Part shown: positions 1 to 7,017 of the stretch, piece after piece
Position numbering within the stretch: the stretch's first letter is position 1
How the letters are laid out: the number at the start of each line of letters is the position of its first letter
Assembly: GCF_001552535.1 (NCBI RefSeq)
Contig: NZ_BCRJ01000075.1
Span: 1 to 64,000, forward strand
Direction of reading: 5' to 3'
Source: Nocardioides jensenii JCM 1364 = NBRC 14755
Lineage (GTDB): Bacteria; Actinomycetota; Actinomycetes; Propionibacteriales; Nocardioidaceae
Length of the DNA: 64,000 nucleotides
Translations under genes and position numbers: made by a program
Notes under the pieces: model-generated
Database searches by the model: none
What the model saw: the letters and a program-made list of their open reading frames with translations, nothing else
What the model was told of the DNA's origin: nothing

Positions 1-32
1 CAGGGAGAGGCTCCGCAGGAGGGTGCAACGGA

Positions 33-800
33 ATGGCTTGGGGAGAACGGGAATTCGCGCGCGGCATCGCCGCGCTACGTTCCGCGGTTCTCGCGACCCT
101 TGCCGCCGAACCCGTCCTGGCCACCGCCGACGGCATCAGGCTCACCCAGGAGGTCCTGCCGGACGCCCGGGTCGAGAGCGGCCACGGCAGCCCCGGCGGC
201 CCGTACGACGACGCCGACCAGGCCGCCTCCTCGGCCGAGAACGAGGCCGACCGCGAGCGCCTGATCGCGCTGGTGGAGCTGGCCCGTGGCGGTGACAAGG
301 AGGCCTTCGGGCAGCTCTTCGACCACTACCACCCGGCGGTCTACCGGTTCCTCTATTACCGAACCCGGTCCCAGACCCTGGCCGAGGACCTCGCCTCGGA
401 GACGTTCTTCCGGGCTCTGCGGTCGATGAACAACTTCCGGTGGCAGGGCAAGGACTTCGGCGCCTGGTTGATGACCATCGCGCGGAACCTGACCACCGAC
501 CACTTCAAGGCCGGTCGCACGCGCCTCGAGATGACCACCGAGGACATGGGCGCCCACGACGACGCCACCGAAGGTCCGGAGTCGGCGGTCCTGGCCTCAC
601 TGAACAACGAGTCTCTGCTCAACGCCCTGCACAAGCTGCCCAAGGAGCAGCAGGAGTGCCTGATCATGCGGTTCCTCCAGGGCATGAGCATTGCCGAGAC
701 CGCCCAGGTGCTGGCCCGCTCCGACGGCGCGGTCAAGCAGCTGCAGCTGCGTGGCGTCCGCAACCTCGCGAAGCTGCTACCGGCGGGGATGAGGGACTGA
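33..800 (+). CDS. ECF-type sigma factor, BldN-like
   Basis: RNA polymerase sigma factor of 255 residues. Sigma region 2 lies at about residues 92-160 and region 4, with its helix-turn-helix, at about 195-247. The roughly 85 residues before region 2 are a long N-terminal extension, as in the Streptomyces sporulation sigma factor BldN, which is made as a pro-protein. An AGGAGGG sequence at 17-23 supports the ATG at 33. The next gene encodes a DUF5667 membrane protein, the usual partner (RsbN-type anti-sigma) of BldN-like factors. Family and partner are well supported. A developmental role in this organism, or proteolytic removal of the extension, is inference. Confidence 0.85.
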   Translation: MAWGEREFARGIAALRSAVLATLAAEPVLATADGIRLTQEVLPDARVESGHGSPGGPYDDADQAASSAENEADRERLIALVELARGGDKEAFGQLFDHYHPAVYRFLYYRTRSQTLAEDLASETFFRALRSMNNFRWQGKDFGAWLMTIARNLTTDHFKAGRTRLEMTTEDMGAHDDATEGPESAVLASLNNESLLNALHKLPKEQQECLIMRFLQGMSIAETAQVLARSDGAVKQLQLRGVRNLAKLLPAGMRD

Positions 801-921
801 TGTCGCCTGTGTCTCACCCCGTAACCTCCCTTCCTCCCGCGTCGTTGCTCCTGTCGACGGGGTCACTGCCGGCGGCCAACGCCGCCCGGCGTGACATGGA
901 CGAGCTGACGGGAAGCACACG

Positions 922-2043
922 ATGATCTCGGTTCTTCCGGCACACCGGCGTGCCGAGGAATTCGCGGCCCAGGTCGAAGGACGGGGCGGCGCACACGACG
1001 CACGCCATGCCGACCTCCTCGAGGTGGTCTCGGCGATGCGTGAGATCCGGGCTCCGTCGGCCCGACCCGAGTTCGTCTCCGACCTCCGCGACGCCCTCAT
1101 GGCCGAGGCCGACACCGTGCTCAAGCCGGTCAACAGCAAGCTCGCTCTCCCGTCGCACCCGCGGAGCCGCCGCGACCGGCGCATCGCCGTGGTCGCCGGC
1201 ACCGCCGCCCTTCTCGGCGCCACGACCTCGGTGGCCGTGGCCGCGCAGGGAGCCCTGCCGGGGGACACCCTCTACCCGGTCAAGCGCGCGATCGAGGGCG
1301 TCCACACCTCGCTCACGTTCGACGACAGTGCCCGCGCCGAGACGGTTCTCGACCAGGCGACCGGGCGGCTCGAGGAGATCGAGCTGCTCGCCCGGCGCAT
1401 CGACTCGACGAAGGCCGACCAGCTGCCCGAGACGCTCGACGACTTCTCCAGCCAGGCCGACAAGGCCGCCGACCTGATGATCGGCGAATACAACGACACC
1501 GGTCGCACCGAGCCGCTGACCGAGCTGCGCGGCTTCGTCGAGGACAGCATGAAGACGCTGATCAACCTCGATGCACTGCTCCCCTCCACGGTCACCGACT
1601 CCCTGAAGAACGCCGCCTCGGTGCTGACCGACATCGACGACCGCATCGGAGAGCTCTGCCCCCAGTGCGCCGGAGGCATCCTCGAGCTGCCGGCCCGGCT
1701 GACCACGGCTCTGGGCAGCGCCGCCCCCGGCGCCGTTGTCACCCCCACCCAGCAGCAGTCAACGAGCGGCGGCGACACCGCTCCGCCGAAGTCCAACGAT
1801 CCCGTGCCCACCGGGCAGGAGCCTCCGGCCGATCTCAACCCGCCGAAGATCGACGACCCGGTCAAGAAGATCACCGAAGAGGCGCCCACGACGATCAAGA
1901 AGACGACCAAGACGGTCGACTCCACGATCAAGAAGGGCAACAAGGTTCTGCTCGGCGACGGCGGGCTGCTCGATCCGGTGACCGAGCCACTCGACCCGCT
2001 GCTGGGCCCCCTGCTCGGCGACGGCGGCCTGCTCAGCGACTGA
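922..2043 (+). CDS. DUF5667 membrane protein, probable anti-sigma partner
   Basis: Protein of 373 residues with a cytoplasmic N-terminus (about 1-87), one transmembrane helix (about 88-109) and a long outer part. The DUF5667 signature LPGDTLYPVK is at 112-121. A CPQC motif at 246-249 and a low-complexity Pro/Lys/Thr-rich tail ending in two LLGDGGLL units follow. It lies 121 nt downstream of the BldN-like sigma gene on the same strand. In Streptomyces the equivalent neighbour, RsbN, holds the sigma factor at the membrane. The anti-sigma role here is inferred from context. It ends in a hairpin shared with the convergent acyltransferase gene. Confidence 0.75.
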   Translation: MISVLPAHRRAEEFAAQVEGRGGAHDARHADLLEVVSAMREIRAPSARPEFVSDLRDALMAEADTVLKPVNSKLALPSHPRSRRDRRIAVVAGTAALLGATTSVAVAAQGALPGDTLYPVKRAIEGVHTSLTFDDSARAETVLDQATGRLEEIELLARRIDSTKADQLPETLDDFSSQADKAADLMIGEYNDTGRTEPLTELRGFVEDSMKTLINLDALLPSTVTDSLKNAASVLTDIDDRIGELCPQCAGGILELPARLTTALGSAAPGAVVTPTQQQSTSGGDTAPPKSNDPVPTGQEPPADLNPPKIDDPVKKITEEAPTTIKKTTKTVDSTIKKGNKVLLGDGGLLDPVTEPLDPLLGPLLGDGGLLSD

Positions 2044-2067
2044 CGGATCGCCCCGCCGGGGGGTCAG
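2040..2067. terminator. Bidirectional hairpin between convergent genes
   Basis: CTGAC (2040-2044) pairs with GTCAG (2063-2067), enclosing a CCCC/GGGG stem. The hairpin contains both stop codons, TGA at 2041-2043 on plus and 2064-2066 on minus, and fills the 20-nt gap between the converging genes. Confidence 0.55.
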
Positions 2068-3182
2068 TGGAAGACCGACTTGCGCTCCATGAGGAGCTTG
2101 TAGAGCGACTGCTGGATGGTCTCGCGCACCTGGTCGGTCACGTTGAAGACCAGCATCGGGTCGTCGGCGGCGAACTCGTCGTACTCGTCGGTGCGGATCG
2201 GCTCGCCGAACTCCAGCAGCCACTTCGACGGCAGCGGCACCAGCCCCAGCGGTCCGAGCAGCGGGAAGAACGGCGTGATCGGGATGTAGGGGATGCCGAG
2301 CAGCCGGGCCAGTGACGGCACGTTGCCGACCAGCGGGTAGATCTCCTCGGCGCCGACCACGGAGAGCGGGATGATCGGGACACCGGTGCGCAGCGCCGCC
2401 GAGACGAAGCCGCCGCGACCGAAGCGCTGGAGCTTGTAGCGGTCGGCGAAGGGTTTGCCGATGCCCTTGAACCCCTCGGGCCACACGCCGACGAGCTCAC
2501 CTTGACGCAGCATGCGCTCGGCGTCCTCGCTGCAGGCCAGAGTGGCGCCGCCCTTGCGGGCCAGGCCGCCGACCACGGGGAGCTGGAAGACCAGGTCGGC
2601 ACCGAGCGGGCGCAGGAAGCGGCCGGCGCGGTCGTGGGTGGTGACCATGGTCATCAGCCCGTCGACCGGGATCGTGCCGGAGTGGTTGGAGACCACCAGG
2701 GCTCCGCCCTCGGTGGGGATGTTCTCCAGACCGCGCACCTCGATGCGGAACCACTTCTCAGCGATCGGACGCAGTGCGGCCATGAAGAAGCGCTCGGTGA
2801 CCTCGGCGTCGAAGCCGTACTCGTCGATCACGTAGTCACCGGTGACCCGGCGTCGCAGGAAGGCCAGGAACTGGGCAAGCCGGGGCTCCCAGTCGGTACC
2901 GAAGACCTCGAGCGCCGCCTGGTTGATCGCGGCCAGCCAGTCCCCGACTGGGATGCCCCCACCGGGTGCCCGGTCGACCGCACTGACCGACGACGTCTCG
3001 CGGGGCGCCACCGCCGGCTGCTCGATCACCGGACGCTCCGGCGTCTGCGGGGTGCCCTTGGACGTGGCTGCGGGCTTGCGGGTGGGGGCGAGGCCGCGCG
3101 CGGCGGCCGAGGGACGCAGGGTGCCGTTGCCGCGGCCGGGCCGACCCCGGGTACCGATCGGAATGATGTCCGCGTCACCCAC
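2064..3182 (-). CDS. Lysophospholipid/glycerol acyltransferase family (PlsC-like)
   Basis: Acyltransferase of 372 residues, expected to transfer acyl chains to glycerolipids at the inner face of the membrane. A disordered Pro/Arg-rich N-terminus (about 1-75) precedes the PlsC domain. The active-site His is in NHSGTIPVD (H167, D174). The usual spacing is HX4D; here it is HX6D, which I recall from other actinobacterial members. The PEG motif is at 235-237. The GTG start lies 8 nt inside the end of the epimerase gene, with AGGAG upstream, so the two are translationally coupled. The substrate is unknown. Confidence 0.85.
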   Translation of the reverse strand: MGDADIIPIGTRGRPGRGNGTLRPSAAARGLAPTRKPAATSKGTPQTPERPVIEQPAVAPRETSSVSAVDRAPGGGIPVGDWLAAINQAALEVFGTDWEPRLAQFLAFLRRRVTGDYVIDEYGFDAEVTERFFMAALRPIAEKWFRIEVRGLENIPTEGGALVVSNHSGTIPVDGLMTMVTTHDRAGRFLRPLGADLVFQLPVVGGLARKGGATLACSEDAERMLRQGELVGVWPEGFKGIGKPFADRYKLQRFGRGGFVSAALRTGVPIIPLSVVGAEEIYPLVGNVPSLARLLGIPYIPITPFFPLLGPLGLVPLPSKWLLEFGEPIRTDEYDEFAADDPMLVFNVTDQVRETIQQSLYKLLMERKSVFH

Positions 3183-4212
3183 GGGCGTCTCCTCGCGTGA
3201 GTTGGTGGGCGAGACCGGCCAGAACGGTGTCCGGGGAGGCCAGGCGGCCAGGGGACTGGACGCCGGGGGCCAGGGTGGAGGCGAAGTCAGCGAACGCCTC
3301 GGCCGTGGTGTGGCGCGGCTCGAAGCCGAGGTCGGTGCGCATGCGGGTCGTGTCGACGCCGCGACCGAAGGTGAGGAACGTGACCTGCTCGGGCGAGAAG
3401 TCGGCGCGGCCGGCCTTGCGCAGTGCGGAGCCGAGGCTCCCCAGAGCGACGGCGGGCAGCGGCAGCGTCGGGCGGCCCAGCCGACGGGACGCCTGGGAGA
3501 GCATGATGACGCCGTCGCCGGCCACGTTGAACGTGCCCCCGGCCTCGGAGAAGACGGTGTGGCGCAGCACGGCCATCAGGTCGTCGACGTGCAGGAACTG
3601 CAGGCGCGGGTCGAAGCCGAGCACCGTCGGCAGCATCGGCAGCCGGAAGTACTGCGTGATCGGCGACTGCACGCCGGGGCCGATGATGTTGGCCGCGCGC
3701 AGCGTCGCCACGCGAACGTCGGGACGCCGTCGGGCGAATCCACGGACGTAGCCCTCGACCTCGTAGGCGTCACGGGAGTAGCCCGTGCGTGGAGTTCGCT
3801 TGGGGTCCATCTCCTCGGTGAACATCGCCGGGTCGCGGCTGCTGGCGCCGTACACGGTGGTGGTCGACTTGACCACGAGGTGCTGCAACCCCGGGGCGCG
3901 CTGGCACGCCGCCAGGAGCTGCATCGTCCCGATGACGTTGAGTTCCTTCATGGTCGCCCGTCCGCCGACGCCACCGGGGGTGGCGATGACGCTCATGTGG
4001 ACGACGGTGTCGACGTCTTCCTTGGCGATCACCTTGGCGATCACGGGCGTACGGATGTCCGTACGGATGAAGTCGACACCTGCCGTGTCACCACGAGGCG
4101 GGACGATGTCCACGCCGATGACGCGGTCGACGTCGGGGTCGTCGGCAAGCTCGCGCGCGAGCCGTCGACCGAGGTCCCTCGAGACCCCGGTGACCAGGAC
4201 GACCCTGCCCAT
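3175..4212 (-). CDS. NAD-dependent epimerase/dehydratase (extended SDR)
   Basis: Rossmann-fold protein of 345 residues starting MGRVVLVTGVSRDLG, a variant of the TGxxGxxG dinucleotide site. STTTVYG supplies the usual Ser and upstream Tyr region. Where extended SDRs have YxxxK, the sequence reads YSRDAYEVEGYV, with Ala in the Lys position, so classical epimerase chemistry is doubtful. It resembles the GalE2-type protein that sits between the mini-protein and the acyltransferase genes in mycobacteria. It lies 15 nt after the mini-gene and overlaps the acyltransferase by 8 nt. The substrate is unknown. Confidence 0.8.
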   Translation of the reverse strand: MGRVVLVTGVSRDLGRRLARELADDPDVDRVIGVDIVPPRGDTAGVDFIRTDIRTPVIAKVIAKEDVDTVVHMSVIATPGGVGGRATMKELNVIGTMQLLAACQRAPGLQHLVVKSTTTVYGASSRDPAMFTEEMDPKRTPRTGYSRDAYEVEGYVRGFARRRPDVRVATLRAANIIGPGVQSPITQYFRLPMLPTVLGFDPRLQFLHVDDLMAVLRHTVFSEAGGTFNVAGDGVIMLSQASRRLGRPTLPLPAVALGSLGSALRKAGRADFSPEQVTFLTFGRGVDTTRMRTDLGFEPRHTTAEAFADFASTLAPGVQSPGRLASPDTVLAGLAHQLTRGDARG

Positions 4213-4227
4213 GACCCCGACCGAGCC

Positions 4228-4329
4228 CTACTTGCCGAGCTTGCGGCGCTGGACGCGCGTCTTCTTCAGCAGCTTGCGGTGCTTCTTCTTCGCCATACGC
4301 TTACGGCGCTTCTTGATGACTGAACCCAC
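4228..4329 (-). CDS. 33-residue AURKAIP1/COX24-domain ribosomal mini-protein
   Basis: A 34-codon frame starting with GTG at 4329, preceded by AAGGA 7 nt upstream. It encodes a 33-residue protein in which over half the residues are Lys or Arg, beginning [19 protein letters not shown] and ending RRKLGK. This is the COX24/AURKAIP1-like actinobacterial protein that binds the small ribosomal subunit (bTHX/bS22-like), and it is often missed because of its size. It leads the epimerase-acyltransferase operon by 15 nt. A -10-like TAGGCT on the minus strand (4387-4392) may serve the operon. Confidence 0.88.
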   Translation of the reverse strand: MGSVIKKRRKRMAKKKHRKLLKKTRVQRRKLGK

Positions 4330-4478
4330 TGTGTTCCTTCCAGAGCGTGTGGTCGCACCCGACAGATCGGCCGGGGCGACCGGCACAGCCTATCCGGCAA
4401 TGGGCAGGCTGCCGAAACCGGCGGTCGATTGCCCACGATCCGACTCTGGACGGCGGTGGCCGTCACTGAGCCCGAGGT

Positions 4479-4679
4479 TCAGCCGGCGTCGAAGAAACTA
4501 CGCTCCAGATAGGCGTTGACGTCCTTCTCGGTGACCCGGAACGAACGACCGACGCGGACGGCGGGGAGCTCCCCGTTGTGCACGAGGCGGTAGACGGTCA
4601 TCTTGGAGACACGCATCGTCGCTGCGACCTCTGCGATCGTCAGGAACTTCACCTCGGAGATGTCACCCGAGTTTGCCAT
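4479..4679 (-). CDS. Excisionase-type helix-turn-helix regulator
   Basis: Small DNA-binding protein of 66 residues with an excisionase/MerR-type winged helix (LTIAEVAATMRVSKMTVYRLV, then VGRSFRVTEKDVNAYL). It matches the protein next to the mini-gene in mycobacteria (Rv0500A) and the Streptomyces BldD target BdtA, but not BldC, whose recognition region reads differently. I placed the start at the ATG giving MANSGDIS, with GAGGAAAG about 12 nt upstream. It is transcribed toward the mini-gene, 149 nt away. Its targets are unknown. Confidence 0.85.
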   Translation of the reverse strand: MANSGDISEVKFLTIAEVAATMRVSKMTVYRLVHNGELPAVRVGRSFRVTEKDVNAYLERSFFDAG

Positions 4680-4911
4680 GGCACACCACAACTTTCCTCA
4701 GACACGTCACCCACTTCCCCGCAGGTGATCTTCGTGCCTTGCTTCCGTGAGAATAGGGCCTGAAGTGACTCGTGGGGAAGAGTGGACGCAAAATTAGTCC
4801 TGATGTCTCGGCGTGTCGAATTGAAGTACCCAATTTTCGCCCTCGCTCCGGCGGTCGGGTCGTGCGGCGGAGCCATGCGGGTTCCCCGTTTGCCCCGGCC
4901 CCGCTTCGTGG

Positions 4912-4917
4912 CATCAT
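4912..4917 (+). promoter_or_regulatory. -10 element of trpS leader transcript
   Basis: CATCAT lies 6 nt upstream of the GTG of the leader peptide, the spacing seen at other leaderless starts in this window. It implies that the trpS transcript begins at the leader peptide's first codon. Confidence 0.5.
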
Positions 4918-4923
4918 GGGCGG

Positions 4924-4962
4924 GTGCTGACGAACCGCTCCACCCAGTGGTGGCCCGCCTGA
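4924..4962 (+). CDS. trpS leader peptide with tandem Trp codons
   Basis: A 12-codon frame starting with GTG and encoding MLTNRSTQWWPA, with adjacent TGG codons at 4948-4953 just before the stop. It sits 109 nt upstream of trpS and directly precedes a set of mutually exclusive hairpins ending in a terminator. This is the arrangement of a ribosome-stalling leader peptide: when charged tRNA-Trp is scarce, the ribosome stops at the TGG pair. Streptomyces coelicolor trpRS1 is known to be controlled this way. Confidence 0.82.
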   Translation: MLTNRSTQWWPA

Positions 4963-5016
4963 CCGGCGGACCATCCTTCGACGCACGCATCGAAATCGGC
5001 CGCCCTCGGGCGGCCG
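4955..5016 (+). promoter_or_regulatory. Tryptophan attenuator upstream of trpS
   Basis: Four segments are visible. Segment 1 is CCGCC (4955-4959, overlapping the leader stop), segment 2 GGCGG (4965-4969), segment 3 CGGCCGCCC (4997-5005) and segment 4 GGGCGGCCG (5008-5016). Segments 3 and 4 form a 9-bp perfect hairpin followed by TTCCTG, a terminator. Segment 2 can pair either with 1 or with the CCGCC in 3. A small hairpin, TTCGA (4977-4981) with TCGAA (4990-4994), brings 2 and 3 together. A ribosome stalled on TGG-TGG would cover segment 1 and favour 2:3, allowing read-through into trpS. Confidence 0.78.
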
Positions 5017-5071
5017 TTCCTGGATTTCGGGACCGTGGCCGCCCGCGGGCTCTCACCTCCCAGGAGTCACC

Positions 5072-6025
5072 ATGATCAAGCTGTCCCTGTTCAAGCCCAC
5101 CGGCCACCTGACCCTCGGCAACCACCTCGGCGCGTTGCGTCCGATGGTGGCCGGGCAGTCGGAAGGTCGCGGCTTCTACGGCATCGCCGACCTGCACGCA
5201 CTGACCGTCCCACATGATCCGGCCACGCTGCGATCCCTCAGCGTCGAGATGGCCCGCCTACTGATCAGTGTCGGCCTCGACCAGAGCACGCTGTTCGTGC
5301 AGAGCCGGGTGCCCGCGCACTCGGAGCTGTCGTTCCTGCTCGAGTCGACGGTCCACACCGGCGAGCTGAACCGGATGATCCAGTTCAAGGAGAAGGGGCG
5401 CGACCAGCCCTCCACCCGCGCCTCGCTCTACACCTACCCGGCCCTGATGGCCGCAGACATCCTGCTCTATCGCCCCGAGCAGGTTCCGGTCGGCGACGAC
5501 CAGCGCCAGCACGTCGAACTGACCCGCGACCTGGCTCTGCGGTTCAACCGCCTCTACGGCGAGGTGTTCACCGTGCCCGAGATCGTCACTCCCCCGTCGG
5601 GAGCGCGGGTGATGGACCTCCAGGACCCGACGACCAAGATGGGCAAGTCTCACGCCGACGGTGCCGGCATCGTCTATCTGCTGGACCCGCCCGATGTCAT
5701 CCGGCGCAAGATCGCCCGTGCCGTCACGGACTCCGAAGTGGGCGCGACCGCCGTACGACCTGATCGGGACGCGAAGCCCGGTGTCACCAACCTGCTCGAC
5801 ATCCTGGTCGCGTGTGGCGGTTCGACCGACGGGATCACGACGTACGGCGCACTCAAGGCGGCGGTCACCGACGCGGTGGTGGCCGAGCTCGAGCCGATCC
5901 AGAAGCGGTACGCCGACCTCGACGACGCGTCCGTCTCGGCCGAGTTCGAGGCGGGTGCCGAACGTTGTCGGCACGTCACCGCGCCGGTGCTGGCCGCCGC
6001 CCGCACCGCCATGGGCCTCTCCTGA
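5072..6025 (+). CDS. trpS: Tryptophan-tRNA ligase (auxiliary TrpRS1-like)
   Basis: Class I aminoacyl-tRNA synthetase of 317 residues that charges tRNA-Trp. The HIGH-type motif is within KPTGHLTLGNHLGAL near the N-terminus, and the KMSKS-type motif is KMGKS. The ATG is set by AGGAG at 5062-5066. The KPTGHLTLGN form and the attenuator upstream match, from memory, the auxiliary indolmycin-resistant TrpRS1 of S. coelicolor rather than a housekeeping enzyme. Whether a second trpS exists elsewhere cannot be seen here. The stop codon lies at the outer edge of an inverted repeat. Confidence 0.92.
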   Translation: MIKLSLFKPTGHLTLGNHLGALRPMVAGQSEGRGFYGIADLHALTVPHDPATLRSLSVEMARLLISVGLDQSTLFVQSRVPAHSELSFLLESTVHTGELNRMIQFKEKGRDQPSTRASLYTYPALMAADILLYRPEQVPVGDDQRQHVELTRDLALRFNRLYGEVFTVPEIVTPPSGARVMDLQDPTTKMGKSHADGAGIVYLLDPPDVIRRKIARAVTDSEVGATAVRPDRDAKPGVTNLLDILVACGGSTDGITTYGALKAAVTDAVVAELEPIQKRYADLDDASVSAEFEAGAERCRHVTAPVLAAARTAMGLS

Positions 6026-6096
6026 CCCACGAGTTGTTGATTCTCGCGCGTCGAGTTGTTGATTCCTGTCCGTCGAGTCGTGCGGTTTCGACGGCC
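6022..6096 (+). repeat. Left inverted repeat flanking lipoate-ligase gene
   Basis: A stretch of about 75 nt starting one base before the trpS stop and carrying two copies of GAGTTGTTGATTC. It matches, in inverted orientation and with scattered mismatches, the stretch at 6942-7017 that ends at the proC stop. Shared blocks include CTGACCCACGA, GAGTTGTTGATTC and GTCGAGTCG. Confidence 0.7.
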
Positions 6097-6182
6097 AGGC
6101 CGCTCCCGTGATCCGTGCGGCTGTTCGACCTCGACGTCACACAGCCGTGGATTGCAGTCACCTGGTGACTGCTGTCCACGGC

Positions 6183-6188
6183 TATGTT
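6183..6188 (+). promoter_or_regulatory. -10 element for leaderless lipoate-ligase gene
   Basis: TATGTT lies 6 nt upstream of the GTG at 6195. No Shine-Dalgarno sequence precedes the GTG, so the transcript probably starts at the codon. Confidence 0.55.
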
Positions 6189-6194
6189 GCTGGA

Positions 6195-6935
6195 GTGGAT
6201 CTCCTCCGTGGCCCCGTGACCGAGAACGACCCAGCCCTCGAGATGGCCGCCACGCACGCTCTGCTCCGGCGCGCCAGTCGGGGCGAGATCGACGCCGCTC
6301 TGCGCGTCTTCCGACCGACCCCGATGGTGGCCTTCGGGCGACGCGACACCAACCGACCCGGGTTCCCCGCCGCCGCGCAGGCCTGTCGCGACGCCGGGTT
6401 CACACCCGTCGTCCGCGCGTCTGGCGGCCGCGCCGTGGCGTGTACGACGAACGCGCTGATCATCGATCACGTGCAACGTGACCCCGGGTCGTTGGGCGGG
6501 ATGGACGCCAGGTTCGAGGACTACGGCGCGATGCTGGCCGGCGTACTCGCCGACCTCGGGATCGATGCACGGGTCGGCGAGGTGCCCGGGGAGTACTGCC
6601 CCGGCGCGCACTCCGTCAACGCTCGGGGCGAGGTGAAGCTGATCGGCACGGCCCAGCGCATGGTGCGCGACGCGTGGCTGTTCAGCTCGGTGGTCATGGT
6701 CGGCGACGCACCGCTCCTGCAGCCCCTGCTGGTCCGGATCTACGACGCCCTGGAGCTTCAGTTCGACCCCGCGTCCGTCGGAGCGGTCACCACGGAGTCT
6801 CCGGCGGCCAGGATCGACGTACTCGAGGAGGCCTTCATCGGTGCGTACGACGACCGCTTCGGACTCGTTGAGGCACGCTTCGACGCCTCGGTGATCGACC
6901 TGGCGGAGACGATGCGCCTCGACCACGAGTCGTAA
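6195..6935 (+). CDS. Lipoate-protein ligase family protein
   Basis: Protein of 246 residues with the BPL/LplA/LipB fold. RASGGRAV at 74-81 is the RRxxGG-type lipoyl-AMP site and KLIGTAQR at 148-155 carries the catalytic Lys. EYCPGAHSVNARGEVKL is the family's central motif. It should attach lipoate or octanoate to E2 or H-protein domains; ligase and transferase activity cannot be separated from sequence. The GTG start is chosen from the -10 spacing; an upstream ATG at 6108 would add an unlikely Arg-rich tail and overlap the repeat. It is a single gene between inverted repeats, between convergent trpS and proC. Confidence 0.8.
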   Translation: MDLLRGPVTENDPALEMAATHALLRRASRGEIDAALRVFRPTPMVAFGRRDTNRPGFPAAAQACRDAGFTPVVRASGGRAVACTTNALIIDHVQRDPGSLGGMDARFEDYGAMLAGVLADLGIDARVGEVPGEYCPGAHSVNARGEVKLIGTAQRMVRDAWLFSSVVMVGDAPLLQPLLVRIYDALELQFDPASVGAVTTESPAARIDVLEEAFIGAYDDRFGLVEARFDASVIDLAETMRLDHES

Positions 6936-6941
6936 GTCCTC

Positions 6942-7017
6942 GGGGCGGCGAAAACCCCCGACTCGACCGACGAGAATCAACAACTCGCGGCGCCACACCC
7001 AACAAGTCGTGGGTCAG
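6942..7017 (-). repeat. Right inverted repeat flanking lipoate-ligase gene
   Basis: Inverted partner of 6022-6096. Read on the minus strand it starts at the proC stop codon and runs CTGACCCACGACTTGTTG, then GAGTTGTTGATTCTCGTC, then GGTCGAGTCG. The inner end overlaps a CGGGG/CCCCG stem at 6941-6960 that could terminate the lipoate-ligase transcript. Confidence 0.7.

Noticed and set aside
4692-4911. BldD-type operators upstream of the excisionase-like HTH gene
   Set aside because: AGTGA and TCACC words occur, but not in a well-spaced palindrome; too degenerate to claim.
6108-6194. Upstream ATG at 6108 as start of the lipoate-ligase-like gene
   Set aside because: It would add 29 residues unlike the family and overlap the repeat and -10 element; GTG 6195 fits better.
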